From contig JASANE010019494.1 in the NCBI GenBank assembly GCA_030248225.1, forward strand, positions 1 to 64,000: 64,000 nt of DNA, given 5' to 3'. This document shows, one piece after another, positions 13,620 to 25,255 of this stretch (within the stretch, counting starts at the first letter, position 1; every line of letters begins with the position of its first letter). The notes beneath the pieces are model-generated. The model made no database searches. It worked only from the letters and a program-made list of their open reading frames with translations, and was not told where the DNA came from. The stretch comes from Trileptium ribeirensis. Lineage: Eukaryota; Nematoda; Enoplea; Enoplida; Thoracostomopsidae. The position numbers and the translations under genes were made by a program.

Positions 13620-13970
13620 AACTGTAGTGCGTTTGCATTTGTTTGATTTTGTATTGCGTGCAGTGCATTAAGAATGGTCTATATAGATATTTCATGAGGT
13701 GAATAAAATGATTTGGTTATCTAGTGCCAACGATGCATATTTCATGACTTTTCAATGGGTTTAGTGCCAATAAACCGGATTTCCGCAATATAGTTTCTTT
13801 TCAGTTGCTTAATTACGTATTGCGTACAGTTCATCAAGAATTGTTGATGTAGATTTTTCGGTAGGCTGAATACGTAGGTTGCTTATTTAGAGACCAACAT
13901 AAATACTTAATGCGTTGTTCTCGGTGAGTTTAGGGCTTTCAATGGGTTCATTGTTCAAGAGGTTTTAGGA
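13620..13970. repeat. Two diverged tandem units of about 180 bp
   Basis: Unit 1 (from about 13628) and unit 2 (from about 13803) both contain TTGATTTTGTATTGCGTGCAG / TTAATTACGTATTGCGTACAG, then GTTCATCAAGAAT / GTGCATTAAGAAT, a GTAGAT/ATAGAT string, and CTTTCAATGGGTT downstream. They look like an old tandem duplication. No coding signal. Confidence 0.45.
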
Positions 13971-16900
13971 TCGTTTATTCATGAAACACAGATTGTTACA
14001 GGTTATTAACAAAGAACTTAAAAATGAAACCATGCTCACTCCGTTTCACCCTCGCTTGCGAGTTACCAGCACATTTACCGCGAAAAATTGTATTTCGAAA
14101 ATTTTGGTACCGATGGGGGATCATTGGGGAACCAAAATTTTTTTGCGATAAAACTGGCTGAAATGGATCTTCACTGCATCTTGATATGACGGGCCTGAGC
14201 CGAATAGTACCGAAATTATCGCTATATCTTGAAAATTGACATATTATTAACGCTGGGTTGTACTGGTGAAAGTGGCGTACGCAAACAACTGCGCTACCTA
14301 GTCACTGTTGCCCGGTTCCATTAGGCATGTCGCAAAGCAAGGAATAACATCCAACGTGCAGACATTATGCGACAAACTTTGTTTACACAGCAGTTCACTG
14401 TGTGAGCTGTAGCCATCTGTGCACAGTGAGCGTTAAAGGATTAACGTAATTCATAAAGTGAAATTAAATTACTGTACTAACCCAACGGTCTAAGTGCAGC
14501 ATCTAGTATATATGTATGAAGGATCAACTACAACGATAGCTGTAAAGAAACTGCTGTATTCAGCTATTACAAGGTTTTCATGATACCCTTCGACAACGCG
14601 TATGATATTACGCATGAATCTTTTTGTCCCCAAACTTTTCGTTTCTTCGAACTAGACGCTAGAATGAAAATAGGCTATTCGATAGATATAATCAATTATT
14701 AACCGTTGAATTGAAAACCCTTTAGTCACTTCAAACATTAATTTATCGCTGGTGCTGCGTTAGCTTTACGCTATAGCTACGTATACGAACTTGATCAGGA
14801 GATAGCTTGTCGGCTGTCGCTAAAAGCCCATAATACTCTCGTGTTAATCGGTTCAAGGGATTACGAATACGATATATGTACATAGGGCTATAATCAAGCC
14901 CATACAGGGTGTTCTATCCCCGCCGACTTCGCGGTGTCTATCATCACCGCTATCGTTTCGCTACTTAGCAGATATGGACACGGACAGATTTATATATACA
15001 GGGGCAGGTACTGTATATAGCTGCGGGGTTCACAGTCGAAATATAGAAAATTTTATAGCGCATATCAAGCCAAAACTCCGAAACAATGCCTATGAGTACG
15101 AAGGTTAACAAAACAAGTTTATATATATATTATCGCTCTCTTTCGATCATTCAATAAAATTGAAAAACAGCAGCCCGTGATGTGAAAACGACCGATTCAT
15201 CCGTTCTAAGAATACCACTAATTCAAAAGGCCATCCGACCAATCGTCTCATTCAATAATCAATGGTTTTCCAAGCCAAAACAATTGCCATTCAATTTATG
15301 GACGCTGAACTTTTGATTCATAATTAATATTTATAATAAAATGAAATATTATTATTATTCACTGTCTCACTATTACATATACGCACCATATGAAACTACA
15401 TCGAGAATGAATTCTCTACAAAATGAGAACAATAGCACCAATAAGCATATATTTATCGGTTATAAAGATACGGCCGTTTTTGTGTATTTCAAGTCTTTTT
15501 GGCCAGATTTTAAAACTAATTTTACCCTAGCCTAAAATTTACGCAACCACTGTAACAGGGCATAATTTGCAGCTTCATTGAGCTTCACTTGCTCTACAAA
15601 ATAAGCTCAAAATCCCTTCTACATGACAGTCGGATATCGAGACATGGTCGTTTTCGTGTATTTAAGATCTCAGGCGCCCTAGTAATGCGCCGTTGGGCCC
15701 TAATGATGGACCCATTGGTAAAATTGCGCAAATGCTTTTTAACCAGTTTTATGCAACCTTAACTGCTCTACAAAATGGACGTGAAATATCTGCACCGTTT
15801 CTTGGACAGCCTAGAACGTGGTTTGTTCCATCTCTTTTTGAGTCAAACCGAGCCCCTTTGACCGGTTTTTACAACTGAAAGGATTTAGCAATTCGTTTTT
15901 GTGCCTAACTAAAAGGCACACAACGATATTTTAAGCTTTCGAATGTGCAATCGCTCTAGTCAATAGCCCCAGATAAAGTTGAGTTATGCGTGCCACCCCG
16001 GAGAGCCTAGAAACGGAAACTGGCGAAATTTACGCGTCTAGCCAGTGACAATTCTACGCTACGCTTGTTCCACTCAGTATTAAAATATAGTTCAGTTTAA
16101 TTACAAAACCAACGTGTTCAGCATGATTTATAGCATTCAACACACTGAATTGAAAACACGAACACCAGACACAACAGATATTTCACAAAACAACCTCAGC
16201 TACCGCGGGCAAAGTGTTGTTCTGCAAAGTTGTAGATCTGGATCAGCAAATTCTAGATTAGTCAGAATTTTCCGGCGTCCAGCCAAAGGCATATTGTCAT
16301 TACTGTTACTAGTGAACAAAAATTCTGGAAATACGTACATCCACCTGAAAATGAGTTATGAGTGACACCGATAGACAAAAATAAAACTTTCACAATCTTT
16401 ACTTTTAACACTCTGAGTGGACGCTTTGCTCGTTTCGCTTCAATAACAAGCGCTAATGGAGTTACCGTGGCTACGCTGTTTTCTGTAATTAAAATGAAGC
16501 TCAAGGAAAAACAATAAGGTATCAGGAATAGAAATACATTAAGGCCTAAGTTACGATCGTTTTTGTTACATAAAAATCCACATGATCTTTTATTTCTTCC
16601 ACCATTGACCAAATCAACAAATTTATAAAAAAAAATTTTAAGAACACAGTACTTTCAAACGTCGTTTCTCAACATTACAGGCCCCAAAATGCTTACTGTA
16701 CTTACGCGTACCGTAATAAAACGTTCGTTAAATTCAGATGCCCCCCACAAAACATACAGACATGTGCTGACCCTATACATACAATTTTACTGAAAAATGC
16801 TGAAATTTAGCATTTGTAACAAAAATATATACAGCATTTTCGCTCCTACAGTTTCTCAAACAGGTACCCGCATGCGCATACCCAGCTGGCCTGTCCACAG

Positions 16901-18353
16901 TGGGGGTAGGTTGGGGGAACCCGCCACTTTCCAAATCCCCCAATGTTCGTGAGAATTTCCAAATGTCCGCCCCCCCACTCAGCCGAAACCCCCGTGATCA
17001 ACTAAATCCAAATTTTTTTATGTCTGAAAATTTATGTTTTTGCTTGCAAATTGTTTTAAACGTTAACTACCACTATTTATAATGCTAAAAAGTCATAACT
17101 TGAAATGGCATGGATGGCAGTAAAACAACATAAAAATACGGAAATATTTAGTATTATTAAGCAAAATATACCACCTCACTTTGACATTTTCCAGGGGAAT
17201 CAACATGGGCCCAAACGAATTTCCTTCTCCCCCACCCTTTGGAGGGCTGTTGACATGCCAGCCCAGTGCAGGTACAAAATAATGAAATCACTGCATATGG
17301 TTCTTATTAAAATCTTGAAATAATCATGTGATATTGGTCTGGATTCAACCTGGTCTGGCAATATCGGTGCGAGCTGGGAAAAGCGGGCGCACTGTGTAGG
17401 CTCCCTGTCATAACTTTACTGACGCCACACTTGTTATATATTAAATTAAAGCTGCGTTCACATGTTGAATTTTAGCTCAAAATTTGAATGTAATTTGTAA
17501 TGGAAAAAACATAACGAACAAAATTTGAGCTCAAGATTTTTCAAGTTCTACTACTTTGCCGCCATGACAGTGTTCAAATTCACCAAAAATACAAAAAATG
17601 TTTTCAAATTTTGATCAAAATCTGAGAAATAAGTTTGACGTGTTAACACAGCTACAGTAAAAAATCGTTGAAAAGTTGATTGTACAATAGAGATGTTTGG
17701 CATCAATTCTCTACGCCATATACTAAGAATTTTAGCATTTCGTTAAACACACTGAATTCAGAAACTTTTAGATTTTGGAATCCACGGTTCATACCCATTG
17801 GCAAAATTTGTGAAAAAAAGAAGCCATTTGGCAATGCCACAACTGGCGCACAAAAATAGCTAGCCGGCATAAAATAATCCATGTATATATATGACAAACC
17901 ATGTTCACAAGCTTTCTTACCTCGAACGAATATTACCAAAAAATAATCACATTCTTTATGATGCTAGTTAAATATTTCTAGTGTTATCTCGTTCGCTGCT
18001 AAATATATATGAAAAAAACTATTGACATGTGTGTCAAAATCTTCAAAACGAAAAACCTGTAACTGGAAAAAATGTTCAGCTGACAAAATTTCTAACTTCT
18101 AATACATATGTTTCCGCCACGCAACATGCTCTTTTTTCCTGTGCCAGACTCTTCTGTTACGTACACATCAATAATTACATAATAGTTAAAACACTTACGA
18201 CTGTTTAAGGCGATTTAGTGCATTTTCCGGCACATCCCTTGTAACGAAAACTTTCGGACGGGAAGTTACGGTACTGAGTGCACGACGTAATACTAACATT
18301 AGTAAATATACACAAAACGGTTATTGATCTATAAACAGCAAAAATATTATGTC
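13971..18353. other. Gene-free interval with decayed repeats
   Basis: I find no gene. The interval holds the second inverted-repeat partner (16100-16420), a C-rich block at 16870-16990, and ordinary AT-rich sequence. The 116-codon minus frame at 16262-16612 lies inside the repeated segment and has no family resemblance. Confidence 0.5.
16100..16420. repeat. Old dispersed repeat, partner of 13080-13460
   Basis: It shares the AAAATGAGTTATGA core and surrounding strings with the reverse complement of 13080-13460. Upstream, 15900-16060 resembles 26930-27060: both have a run of the form TTTCAAGCTTTC/TTTAAGCTTTCGA, then AAAGTTGAGTT and GCGTGYCAC. Confidence 0.4.
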
Positions 18354-18358
18354 TAACA

Positions 18359-18544
18359 CTGGCTAGTCCAAATTTCGGAAATTATAGCCATCCCCCGCCC
18401 CCAGATCACCCGGGGGCCAATTTTTTTGGCGGATTTTGTCGCGTTTAGACGTTAATTTTTCTCAGCAGGGGCTTTGAGAAGGGGGTACCCGAATTTTTGC
18501 CGGGGGCAGCCGAAAATGCCGGCGCCCCACTTTGGACTAGCCAG
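18359..18544 (+). mobile_element. TIR element M1, copy 1 (5-bp target duplication)
   Basis: This 186-bp element has perfect 14-bp terminal inverted repeats, CTGGCTAGTCCAAA at the left and its reverse complement at the right. It is flanked by the 5-bp direct repeat TAACA (18354-18358 and 18545-18549), which is strong evidence of transposition. The inside is GC-rich and non-coding, with GGCGGATTTTGTCGCG and GTTTAGACGTTAATT strings shared with the oppositely oriented copy at 36879-37030. It is a non-autonomous cut-and-paste element; the superfamily is not assigned. Confidence 0.88.
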
Positions 18545-18610
18545 TAACAGAGAACATCTACTAAAACAACCACATTTGTTCGATAAAGCCGTTATTTTTA
18601 ATTGCAGCTA

Positions 18611-18850
18611 CCCCGACTGGCTGTAGACCACGTATATAAAACTGCATAGTTGAGGTCGACCACTATTCAGTTGAAGTATCTTACTCCGTACGAACCCCGA
18701 CTGGCTGCTCGTACGGGGAGATCCATGCCCCTCGACTGGCTGGCAAAAGATAGTAAGTGAGAGGGTAATCGATTCCTCGCCCGGTCTACTCAAGAATAGT
18801 ACTACTTGCTCCGCCGACCCCGACTGGCTGCCAGACTTCACAAGTAGCAC
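18611..18850. ncRNA. LTE copy A tag-bearing stem-loop array
   Basis: Four tags (18611-18623, 18695-18707, 18728-18742, 18818-18830) all carry CGACTGGCTG. The second sits exactly in the loop between CCGTACGA (18686-18693) and TCGTACGG (18709-18716), an 8-bp perfect stem. The fourth is enclosed by CTACTTG (18802-18808) and CAAGTAG (18841-18847). An outer pairing CTTACT/AGTAAG spans the middle two tags. Homologous positions in B2 (49500-49675) and C (54960-55180) keep the arrangement but change both tag and stem sequences. The array is best read as structured RNA or cruciform-capable DNA; the transcript is inferred, not shown. Confidence 0.55.
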
Positions 18851-18894
18851 TACTAATTCTTAGTACAGTTCTTAAGCTATCACTCCTAATAGGA

Positions 18895-19338
18895 CTAGTC
18901 GGTAGTGGAACTACATTGAGCTTGGGCTGTGGCATTACGAATGTACTCAATGTTATGTTCTTGTAACTACATTGCATAGGGCATAGGGCTTTATCATTGG
19001 TAAAAATATTATACTTGAATTCTTCGACCCAAAAAACTATAATGGTTTGATCGAAACGACTCTATTTCAATAAATAACACAAATATTGCAAAATTCTCTA
19101 TTTTAGTTGCATAAAATTAACTAATTAGGTAATTACTAATTAACCACTCAAAATTTTCTAATCCCAAATATCAGATGCACACTCTGACATGATAGGCTTT
19201 CAGACAAAAAAGTTTTTTTAAAATCCGTTCAGCGGTTCTTGAGATCCGTCAGACCGAACGAACGGACGGACATCGACCTTTTTATTCCCAGACATAAAAT
19301 AAAAACGCTTCGCTCGGCTTCGCCGAGCTCCGCTCAAT
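18895..19338 (-). mobile_element. Helitron-like element H1, copy 1, inside LTE copy A
   Basis: This 444-bp block is the reverse complement of 35425-35865. Read on the minus strand it runs from ATTGAGCGGAGCTCGGCGAA to CCACTACCGACTAG. It has no terminal inverted repeats or target duplication, and ends in CTAG followed by T. It carries a CTTCGCTCGGCTTCGCCGAG hairpin near one end and an ACTAC/GTAGT hairpin close to the CTAG end, both like Helitron-type 3' signals. The 5' end lacks the usual TC start, so the class is tentative. No rolling-circle protein is encoded. Confidence 0.45.
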
Positions 19339-19429
19339 TATAAGCTAGGTGTGTAGCGCGCCACTAAAAGTTAGTCACTCATAGAACAGTTTTACGATAA
19401 ATGTCCAGCTCCAAGCCAGAATTCACCTG

Positions 19430-19700
19430 CCGATACGCGTACTTCTTTACGTTATATTTAGAAGTCTAAAGCTGAGCTTAACGTCAAGCAGTTAGGAAAC
19501 TAGAGAAGCCGAGTATAAGCTTCTCTTAACGACACAGACTATAGCCAACCATAGTCAATAACACAATCCGAGACACGCAATTCTTTGCGCTTTCACCAAT
19601 TTGAGCCAAAAGAAATCCGGCCAGAACTTAATTAAGCTTCACTTAATCCTTAAGCAATAAGCTCCTTGCATCTTTATAAACTATCCTGAACACGTAATGA
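19430..19700. ncRNA. LTE copy A hairpin-rich segment
   Basis: The segment carries a string of short hairpins: CGT-ACTTCTTT-ACG (19438-19451), GAGAAGC/GCTTCTC (about 19503-19525), GACTAT/ATAGTC (about 19537-19556), CGC-AATTCTTT-GCG (19576-19589), TTAAG/CTTAA and CTTAA/TTAAG around 19628-19655. The AATTCTTT-type loop recurs in homologous regions of B1, B2 and C with different stem sequences, which supports real structure. Confidence 0.45.
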
Positions 19701-19999
19701 AAACCGACAGTAAGTCGAACACAGTACCGCTAGCTATCCTAGCTAGGTAACCTCTAACAGAATTTAAAATCCAAAATGGTTGCAGCTCTTTAAAGCATAA
19801 AAATTAAAACCAACGTATAATAATTGTCGTCGCTTCCGCTTGAACTCTGAACTAGACTGACTAAAACCAAAATTAAACTTTCTAACACACATTAGCTAAT
19901 AAAAATACGAAACAAAAATAAGCAAATTAAGTAAGTAAGGTGAGTAAAATTTTAAAATTTGAGTTTAGATAGGATAACATATAATAGAGAAATTAATTT

Positions 20000-20460
20000 T
20001 TGAACTAAAATTTTTAAAATTTAAGTCTCTAGGACCCCAAGCTTACTGGACCCCCGGCATCCCCGGTTGTCGGAGTAGCATCTGACACTGATGATGTTCT
20101 TTAAACCCTGTTCGATTACCGTTCCCGGTTTTGATTCTTTCGTTAATTTTTCACCCCCGTCGTTGAGAATGCGTCTACCACTGACACTACCCGTCACTGT
20201 TTTATATTCTTCTGTTAACCGGCCCCTAATTTCCATCCCGATTTATTTCTGTCAAATCAGACCCGATTATTGTTTTCTTCTTTTATTTCCATCCCTATTT
20301 TAAGTTCTTCTTCTTTTGTCGCGGAGTTTCTTCGGACTTGCGGTGTCCCCCAAATAAAATATAAATGCCTGAAGGAATATATGATTAGCTAATATAACAA
20401 CAGGTTAACAAGGAACAATAACAAATAAAGCACTATTTTATAGAGATTTTATAATGAACT
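20000..20460. other. LTE copy A linker and pyrimidine-rich block
   Basis: The CCCCCGGCATCCCCGGTTG string at 20048-20070 and the following CTACCACTGAC / TTCTGTTAACCGGCCCCTAAT strings match 46700-46790 in B0 and 55733-56000 in C. The + strand is pyrimidine-rich to about 20330. No gene is visible; the short frames on both strands here are not conserved between copies. Confidence 0.5.
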
Positions 20461-21127
20461 TTTTCTTCTTTGGTTCGGGGAATGGTGCTTGATAAAATAT
20501 TCTTTTGAAATGGTTTTCTTTGGCAAATTATTAATATTAGATCGTCTGTTTTCGATCACGGCAGCGATTGAGATCATTGTTTGAGGCTCGAATTTTCTTC
20601 TGGACGACGGCCTCGACGTCGTTGGGTTAATCAGGTTACCGGTTGTATAACACTGGTTCTTTGACCATTGTTTTATCGCATCGCTTGTACCGGCCGTCGT
20701 CGCTTTTTGGGTCGTCCTCGTTACCTTGCGTTCTTTCGATTCATCTGGTCATACCGATTGTTCTTTTTGAGATCGGTTTTCCGTCCTTCGTCAAGGATTA
20801 TTATTGTCAGTCAATATCTTTCGGTTCGTCCGGTTGTATCTATTTGATACTTTGTCATCGATCTTTGTCATTGTTGGTTTCGTTTTGTATATATGCCGAA
20901 TTGTTTCTTCGTTTGAATCCGTTCTTTGTCGTCGAGTATTGTTAGTTGTTGCGGCCACTATCGATTTTATTTCGTATCTTATTGATCACTGTAGGAAAGC
21001 ATGGATTCCGAAGGTTTCCGTACACCCGACAGGCTGGCACCGGTCCCCTCTTCCTCCATGTTGGCATTCCTGATCAACTAAGATTCGGTGAGGAGGCAGA
21101 CGCCCGACTGGCTCGTCATCTCCTCCA

Positions 21128-24100
21128 TCTCATGTCGTTGTTATTACTGGTTGATGCTCGAGAATCTTCCTTGGAGATTTTGTGCATCCAAGGACTTCTC
21201 CTGTGCCCCGTTAATTCCTTGTCGAATTTCTTCTTTCTTGTTTCCGATGAACCAACGGATCCTTCTTTTTGCCATTTTGTATTTTTCTTCCGTAATTAGC
21301 TTTCTGTCATGGGTTCGACCTTTTATATAACTAAGGGCTTTTCCGTTACTGACCCACGTTTCACTGTCTTGAAATATTCCTTTCGTTATTTTGCTGACTG
21401 TTTTAACATATCCATTCTTTGATTCGTCGCCTTACGTGACACCGTATATTGAATGTTTCTTTCTATTATCTCGACATCAGGGAGTAACCGGAATTCCGGT
21501 TCCGGCGAAAATCGTGTTCCGGTTGCGGTTCCGGCAAGGGGCAAAAACCATACCGGAACCGGAATTCCGGTTTAAAAATTTTGTTTGAAATTTTCCACGT
21601 TTTTTGCTTCATCTGTGATCCAAACATATGTAATATGTATTATACAATGATCAAGCTTCAATACAACCAAACAAAAGAAAAGATTAACTATCATTATCTA
21701 CGATTAACTTCATTTCTTCCTTCATCTGTTTTACTATATATGAATTTCGAGACCAAGTTCCGGTTCCGGATCCGGTTTAAATGGACGGTTCCGGTTATTC
21801 CCTGCTCGACATAGTCTAACGGTATTGCCAGTACTTCTGGTAGATTCTGTACTTGGCTGAGTTTACTCTTTAGTAGTTCTGTTACCCCTTCTTGATCCCT
21901 TTTATGTATTGTCGAACTATTTGTCGATATTCTTCGTTCGTTATTTTGATTGCTCGGCATTTTGTTCGGATCTTTGCTTCTTCGTCTCGTAATGTCGTCA
22001 ACATTTGTACCGTTCTTTCTTCTTCGGTACTTCCTTCTTTGCTAAGAATTTCGATCCATTTAGCCTTTGTATTATCTACCGCTCTTTCGGTTGTTATTTC
22101 GGGGATGACATCAATTTGTGAAGTGTTGATTTGTGTTTCGAAATAGCACGATCGCCCCACAGTTGATTTCGTTGTAACGGTAGTTCCGTGGTATTTCCGT
22201 CCACTGAAATGCTTCTCCGTTTAGGTGTTTATCAGGGATATCATGTGCTATCTCTGGAAATTATGTGACTGATATTTCTTGGTGTTTATTTCTTTGAGCA
22301 TGTGGTACTTTTTCCAGATGTCCGCTTCGATTTTGTTCCGCTTGTAGTTGCGGCTCCTTGGTCTTTTACTGTATTTCGCTCAATTATGTTTGTAATCCCA
22401 GCATTTCTTCTCGCGCCGATATCACTTCTTCGCGTGTCTTTTGTAGTTATCCTTGGATGTTGCTCTTTGCTCGTTCCTGGGCTTCTTCATGATGTCGTGA
22501 CAAGCTGGCTACTTCTTCAGCGTTCTTTAATGCGTCTTGATTTGTAACGCTTCTTCTTTTTCTTTTATGGTTCGGTCCTGTTTGACAATTTGGTATTGAC
22601 ATTCATTGTATAATCTACTCCATTCTCAATTCGTATATTCCTATTCTTGAATTTGTTTTTGTAGTTCTTGTATCCGTTTCAACGATTGTTCTGTAATTTG
22701 ATGAAATTGCGGAAGTCGTTTTTCCAGATCTAACGTTGAGATATGGCTTTGTAGTCGTACTATTTCTTGGCCTTTTTCTGCCAATTCTTTCTTTCGTATT
22801 TCCCATTGTTCTTTAAACATCGTCACCTCTTTTGTATGAGCTTTTTGCACTTTCCTCCGTCTTTCATGTTCTCTTCTATACCTTTATTCCCCACACTTTT
22901 TCTTTCGCTTCGATGGTTTCATTCGCTGTTTCTATCTTTTCATTGAACACTTTCTGGATCAAGCGCATTCCTTCAAACACTTGTTCTTTTGATATTTGCG
23001 GTTCTGCTTCGTATTTCGCAAATTTCTTTTCTGATTCGATTAGTGCTTCCGCCACTCTTTCATCGATCATTATTATGTACGAAACCAAGTAGTGATTATA
23101 CTAATTCGGTACTTTCCCGACTATATGGCGATATTTGTTGCTGTTGTTCCGCTGCTTCTGACGTTGTTATTTTTCCAATGCCTTCTGTTTCTGACGTCGG
23201 TGTTGATGTTGAGAATCCTTGCGTAATGTACGTTAATTGTTCGCTTGAAGACCATTGGGTTGGTGTAGCGGTTGGTAGTGCCATTATCGGTTAAGGTGTT
23301 TTGAATGTTGGCTTTATTATTTGTTTCACTGCCTCTCATTCAGCTTTTGTTACCGGTACTATTTCCACCGATGTCCTGGTATCGCTTTCGTATCCACATT
23401 GTTCTGGTAGCGGTTTCGGTCCTTCTTTTATTCGAGGATCTTTACCTTTTGCAACTAGTTCTTTAAGCTTCCCACTTGTTGTATTGGTTTCGGTGTTTCT
23501 ATTGGCTGTTGTTGTGGCACTTTCTCATATCGTCGTGGAATTGCTCCTTAGCTTCGATCTACCGGTTTTTGTTCAGACACAGGTTCTTGGCGTTTCTCTT
23601 CCGTTTCTGCGGGACCTTCTTTTTGTTCATCCTGCATTTGTTTCGGATCGCCAGTTCTAACGTTCGCCACAATGACCGTTGTGTTTATTCTTGACGTCGT
23701 TGCGTCCACTTTTCTTGTCGTTCTATTCTTTTTCGTAGTCACTCTGAGCTTGTTTTCGTTCTTCTTCTGTTGTTTCTCTCACATCCCCGTCTTTGTCTAC
23801 GAATTTCCGTTCTGACCATATCATCAAGCACGAATTGTACGAATTCCATTTTCTGAACATGGTTCATCTGTATGGCGATTTATATATCAAGTCCGTATTT
23901 TGCTACTTTTTTTTAGCATCTTTGTGTGAGTGACTTCCGTTTCCGAAACCATGGTGCTATAATTGTTTCACTTGGCGCTGATCCGCCTGGAACTTGTGAC
24001 AGGTTTCTTCCACCTTGGTATCGCCGTCTTCCCCTCAGTACTGTTTCTCGATATTCGTGTCGTTTCGATGACGGATAAAAATATTTCGGTTCTTGTTCTG

Positions 24101-25245
24101 ATCTTCTACTCCTACTCGATGAATCTCGCGATATTGGTCGACTCGATTGGTGTCTTCGGTTTGAAGACTTCTCTTCTCGGCGCTCAGACGGTTCTGAGTA
24201 TTTGCGTCTATCTTCTGTAGACTCGCGTCGTGAAGAAATCGATCGACCTTGTTCTGCTTCTAGAGATTCTTTCGGAGATTTGGATCTTCTTTTTGTACTT
24301 TGTTCGTTCTTTCATTCTTGTTCTCTTTTGTGTTGTTGTTTTTCTGCCATTCGTTGGACAGTTCCGTAATGTCCCCCTGTTGGCCTTTCAAATCTTTGAT
24401 TTTTATCTTTTGTATCCATTCCACTAATGGTTCGTTATCCTCCTCTACATCATAGTTGATTTTTCTCTGGAGGCCCGATTTCTTGCTGTGGTTTTCGGTC
24501 GACTTCCATTGATCCTTCGCTTGCTATTGGTGTCGGTGTTATTTTACTTTTTTCGATGTGCTTTCCCCAAGCTGCGCTTCCCGACGAACTGGCCCCAACT
24601 GGCTGCCAAGCCCACCGAGTTGCACTGCTGGTTCGGTACTTTCTTTAGGTTTCGGTTCTTGTTCCGATGCGGCTTTCTGCATTTGTGCTTGCTGATGAGT
24701 TGCCCCCGAATGGCTGACAACCCCACCGGTTTGCACCTCCTGCATATCCCCGCTTTTTGGAACTTCTCTTGTTGATTGCTGTTGTTTCTTCGGATCTTTT
24801 AACATTTCCCAGAATTCGCCTCTTTCTTCTGCCTCTTTTTGGCGCTCTTTCCTCTATTTTCTGTTGTCGCGTTTCTTTGTTAGCATATATTTGTTGATAT
24901 TCTTTGATCCGTAGCGCTATTTGTTCTTGCATCTTTTCTCTTCTTATTTCGTTCCGCAGTTTGTCGATTCTTCTATCGATTCTATCGGTTTCGGAGAATC
25001 CACCACGATTGAATCTGATACTGCCCGTTCGTTCTACGATTGCGCACGTTGTCTCATTAGATCATTCACGATCTCTTGATTCGTTCTTTTCCGCGGTATT
25101 TCGTTGGAATACCTCGCGATATTATCATCGTTCGTTACCAATAATTATTTATCAGGCCAAATTAACGCCTGATTATACGAAAAGACTCAAACAGAATTTA
25201 AACCACATTTTCATCCATTATTATCTAAGAATATGTACCTGTTAA
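21128..25245 (-). pseudogene. LTE copy A ORF, purine-rich unknown protein, decayed
   Basis: The minus strand holds a series of open segments in changing frames (25245 down to 21128), rich in Lys, Glu, Gln and Arg and likely coiled-coil in parts (for example 22641-22850 and 22876-23088). The C-terminal 80 residues can be aligned by eye with copy C (57178-57483). Shared residues include KGI-QD, SY-KGR, AKRRIRWFIG versus AKRQIRRFIG, KEEI, GIN and QN, and both copies stop just after I-Q (double TAA in A, TAA in C). In both, an LTE tag follows the stop by roughly 20-40 nt. Conservation is in protein sequence while third positions differ, so the ORF was coding. Frameshifts and the hAT insertion at 21478-21804 show it is now dead. 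I recognise no family; no reverse transcriptase, integrase or transposase motif was seen. Confidence 0.5.
21478..21804 (+). mobile_element. hAT non-autonomous element N1, copy 1 (short form)
   Basis: This 327-bp element starts CAGGGAGTAACCGGAATTCC and ends GGTTCCGGTTATTCCCTG, giving imperfect inverted termini. It is flanked by a perfect 8-bp target duplication, CTCGACAT (21470-21477 and 21805-21812). CAGGG termini and an 8-bp duplication are the hallmarks of the hAT superfamily. Compared with copy 3 it lacks about 650 bp of the interior. Subterminal CCGGAATTCCGG palindromes are repeated. It interrupts the LTE copy A ORF and so is younger than it. Confidence 0.92.
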
Positions 25246-25255
25246 ACGTGATAAG

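Larger units (their letters stand above)
18550..25250 (-). mobile_element. LTE element, copy A (tag CCGACTGGCTG)
   Basis: This composite is homologous to copies B0/B1/B2 (45.7-50.56 kb) and C (50.57-62.06 kb). Module order in + coordinates is: tag array (18611-18850), hairpin region (19430-19700), a CCCCCGGCATCCCCGGTTG block (20048), a pyrimidine-rich block (20100-20330), then a long minus-strand purine-rich ORF ending near 21128. The tag ccgactggctg or a close variant occurs at 18611, 18695, 18728, 18818, 21025, 21103, 24593 and 24703. A Helitron-like element (18895-19338) and a hAT element (21478-21804) are inserted in it. If the ORF strand is the sense strand, the tag array lies in the 3' part. 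I see no long terminal repeats and no reverse transcriptase, so calling it an LTR element would be premature. Outer boundaries are approximate. Confidence 0.65.

Noticed and set aside
20643..21330. Overlapping + strand frames of 80-117 codons
   Set aside because: They are rich in Ser, Leu and Phe and antisense to the conserved purine-rich minus ORF of LTE copy A; they are not conserved in copy C.
18550..25250. Naming LTE an LTR retrotransposon
   Set aside because: No long terminal repeats were found at both ends of any copy, and no reverse transcriptase or integrase motif was seen.
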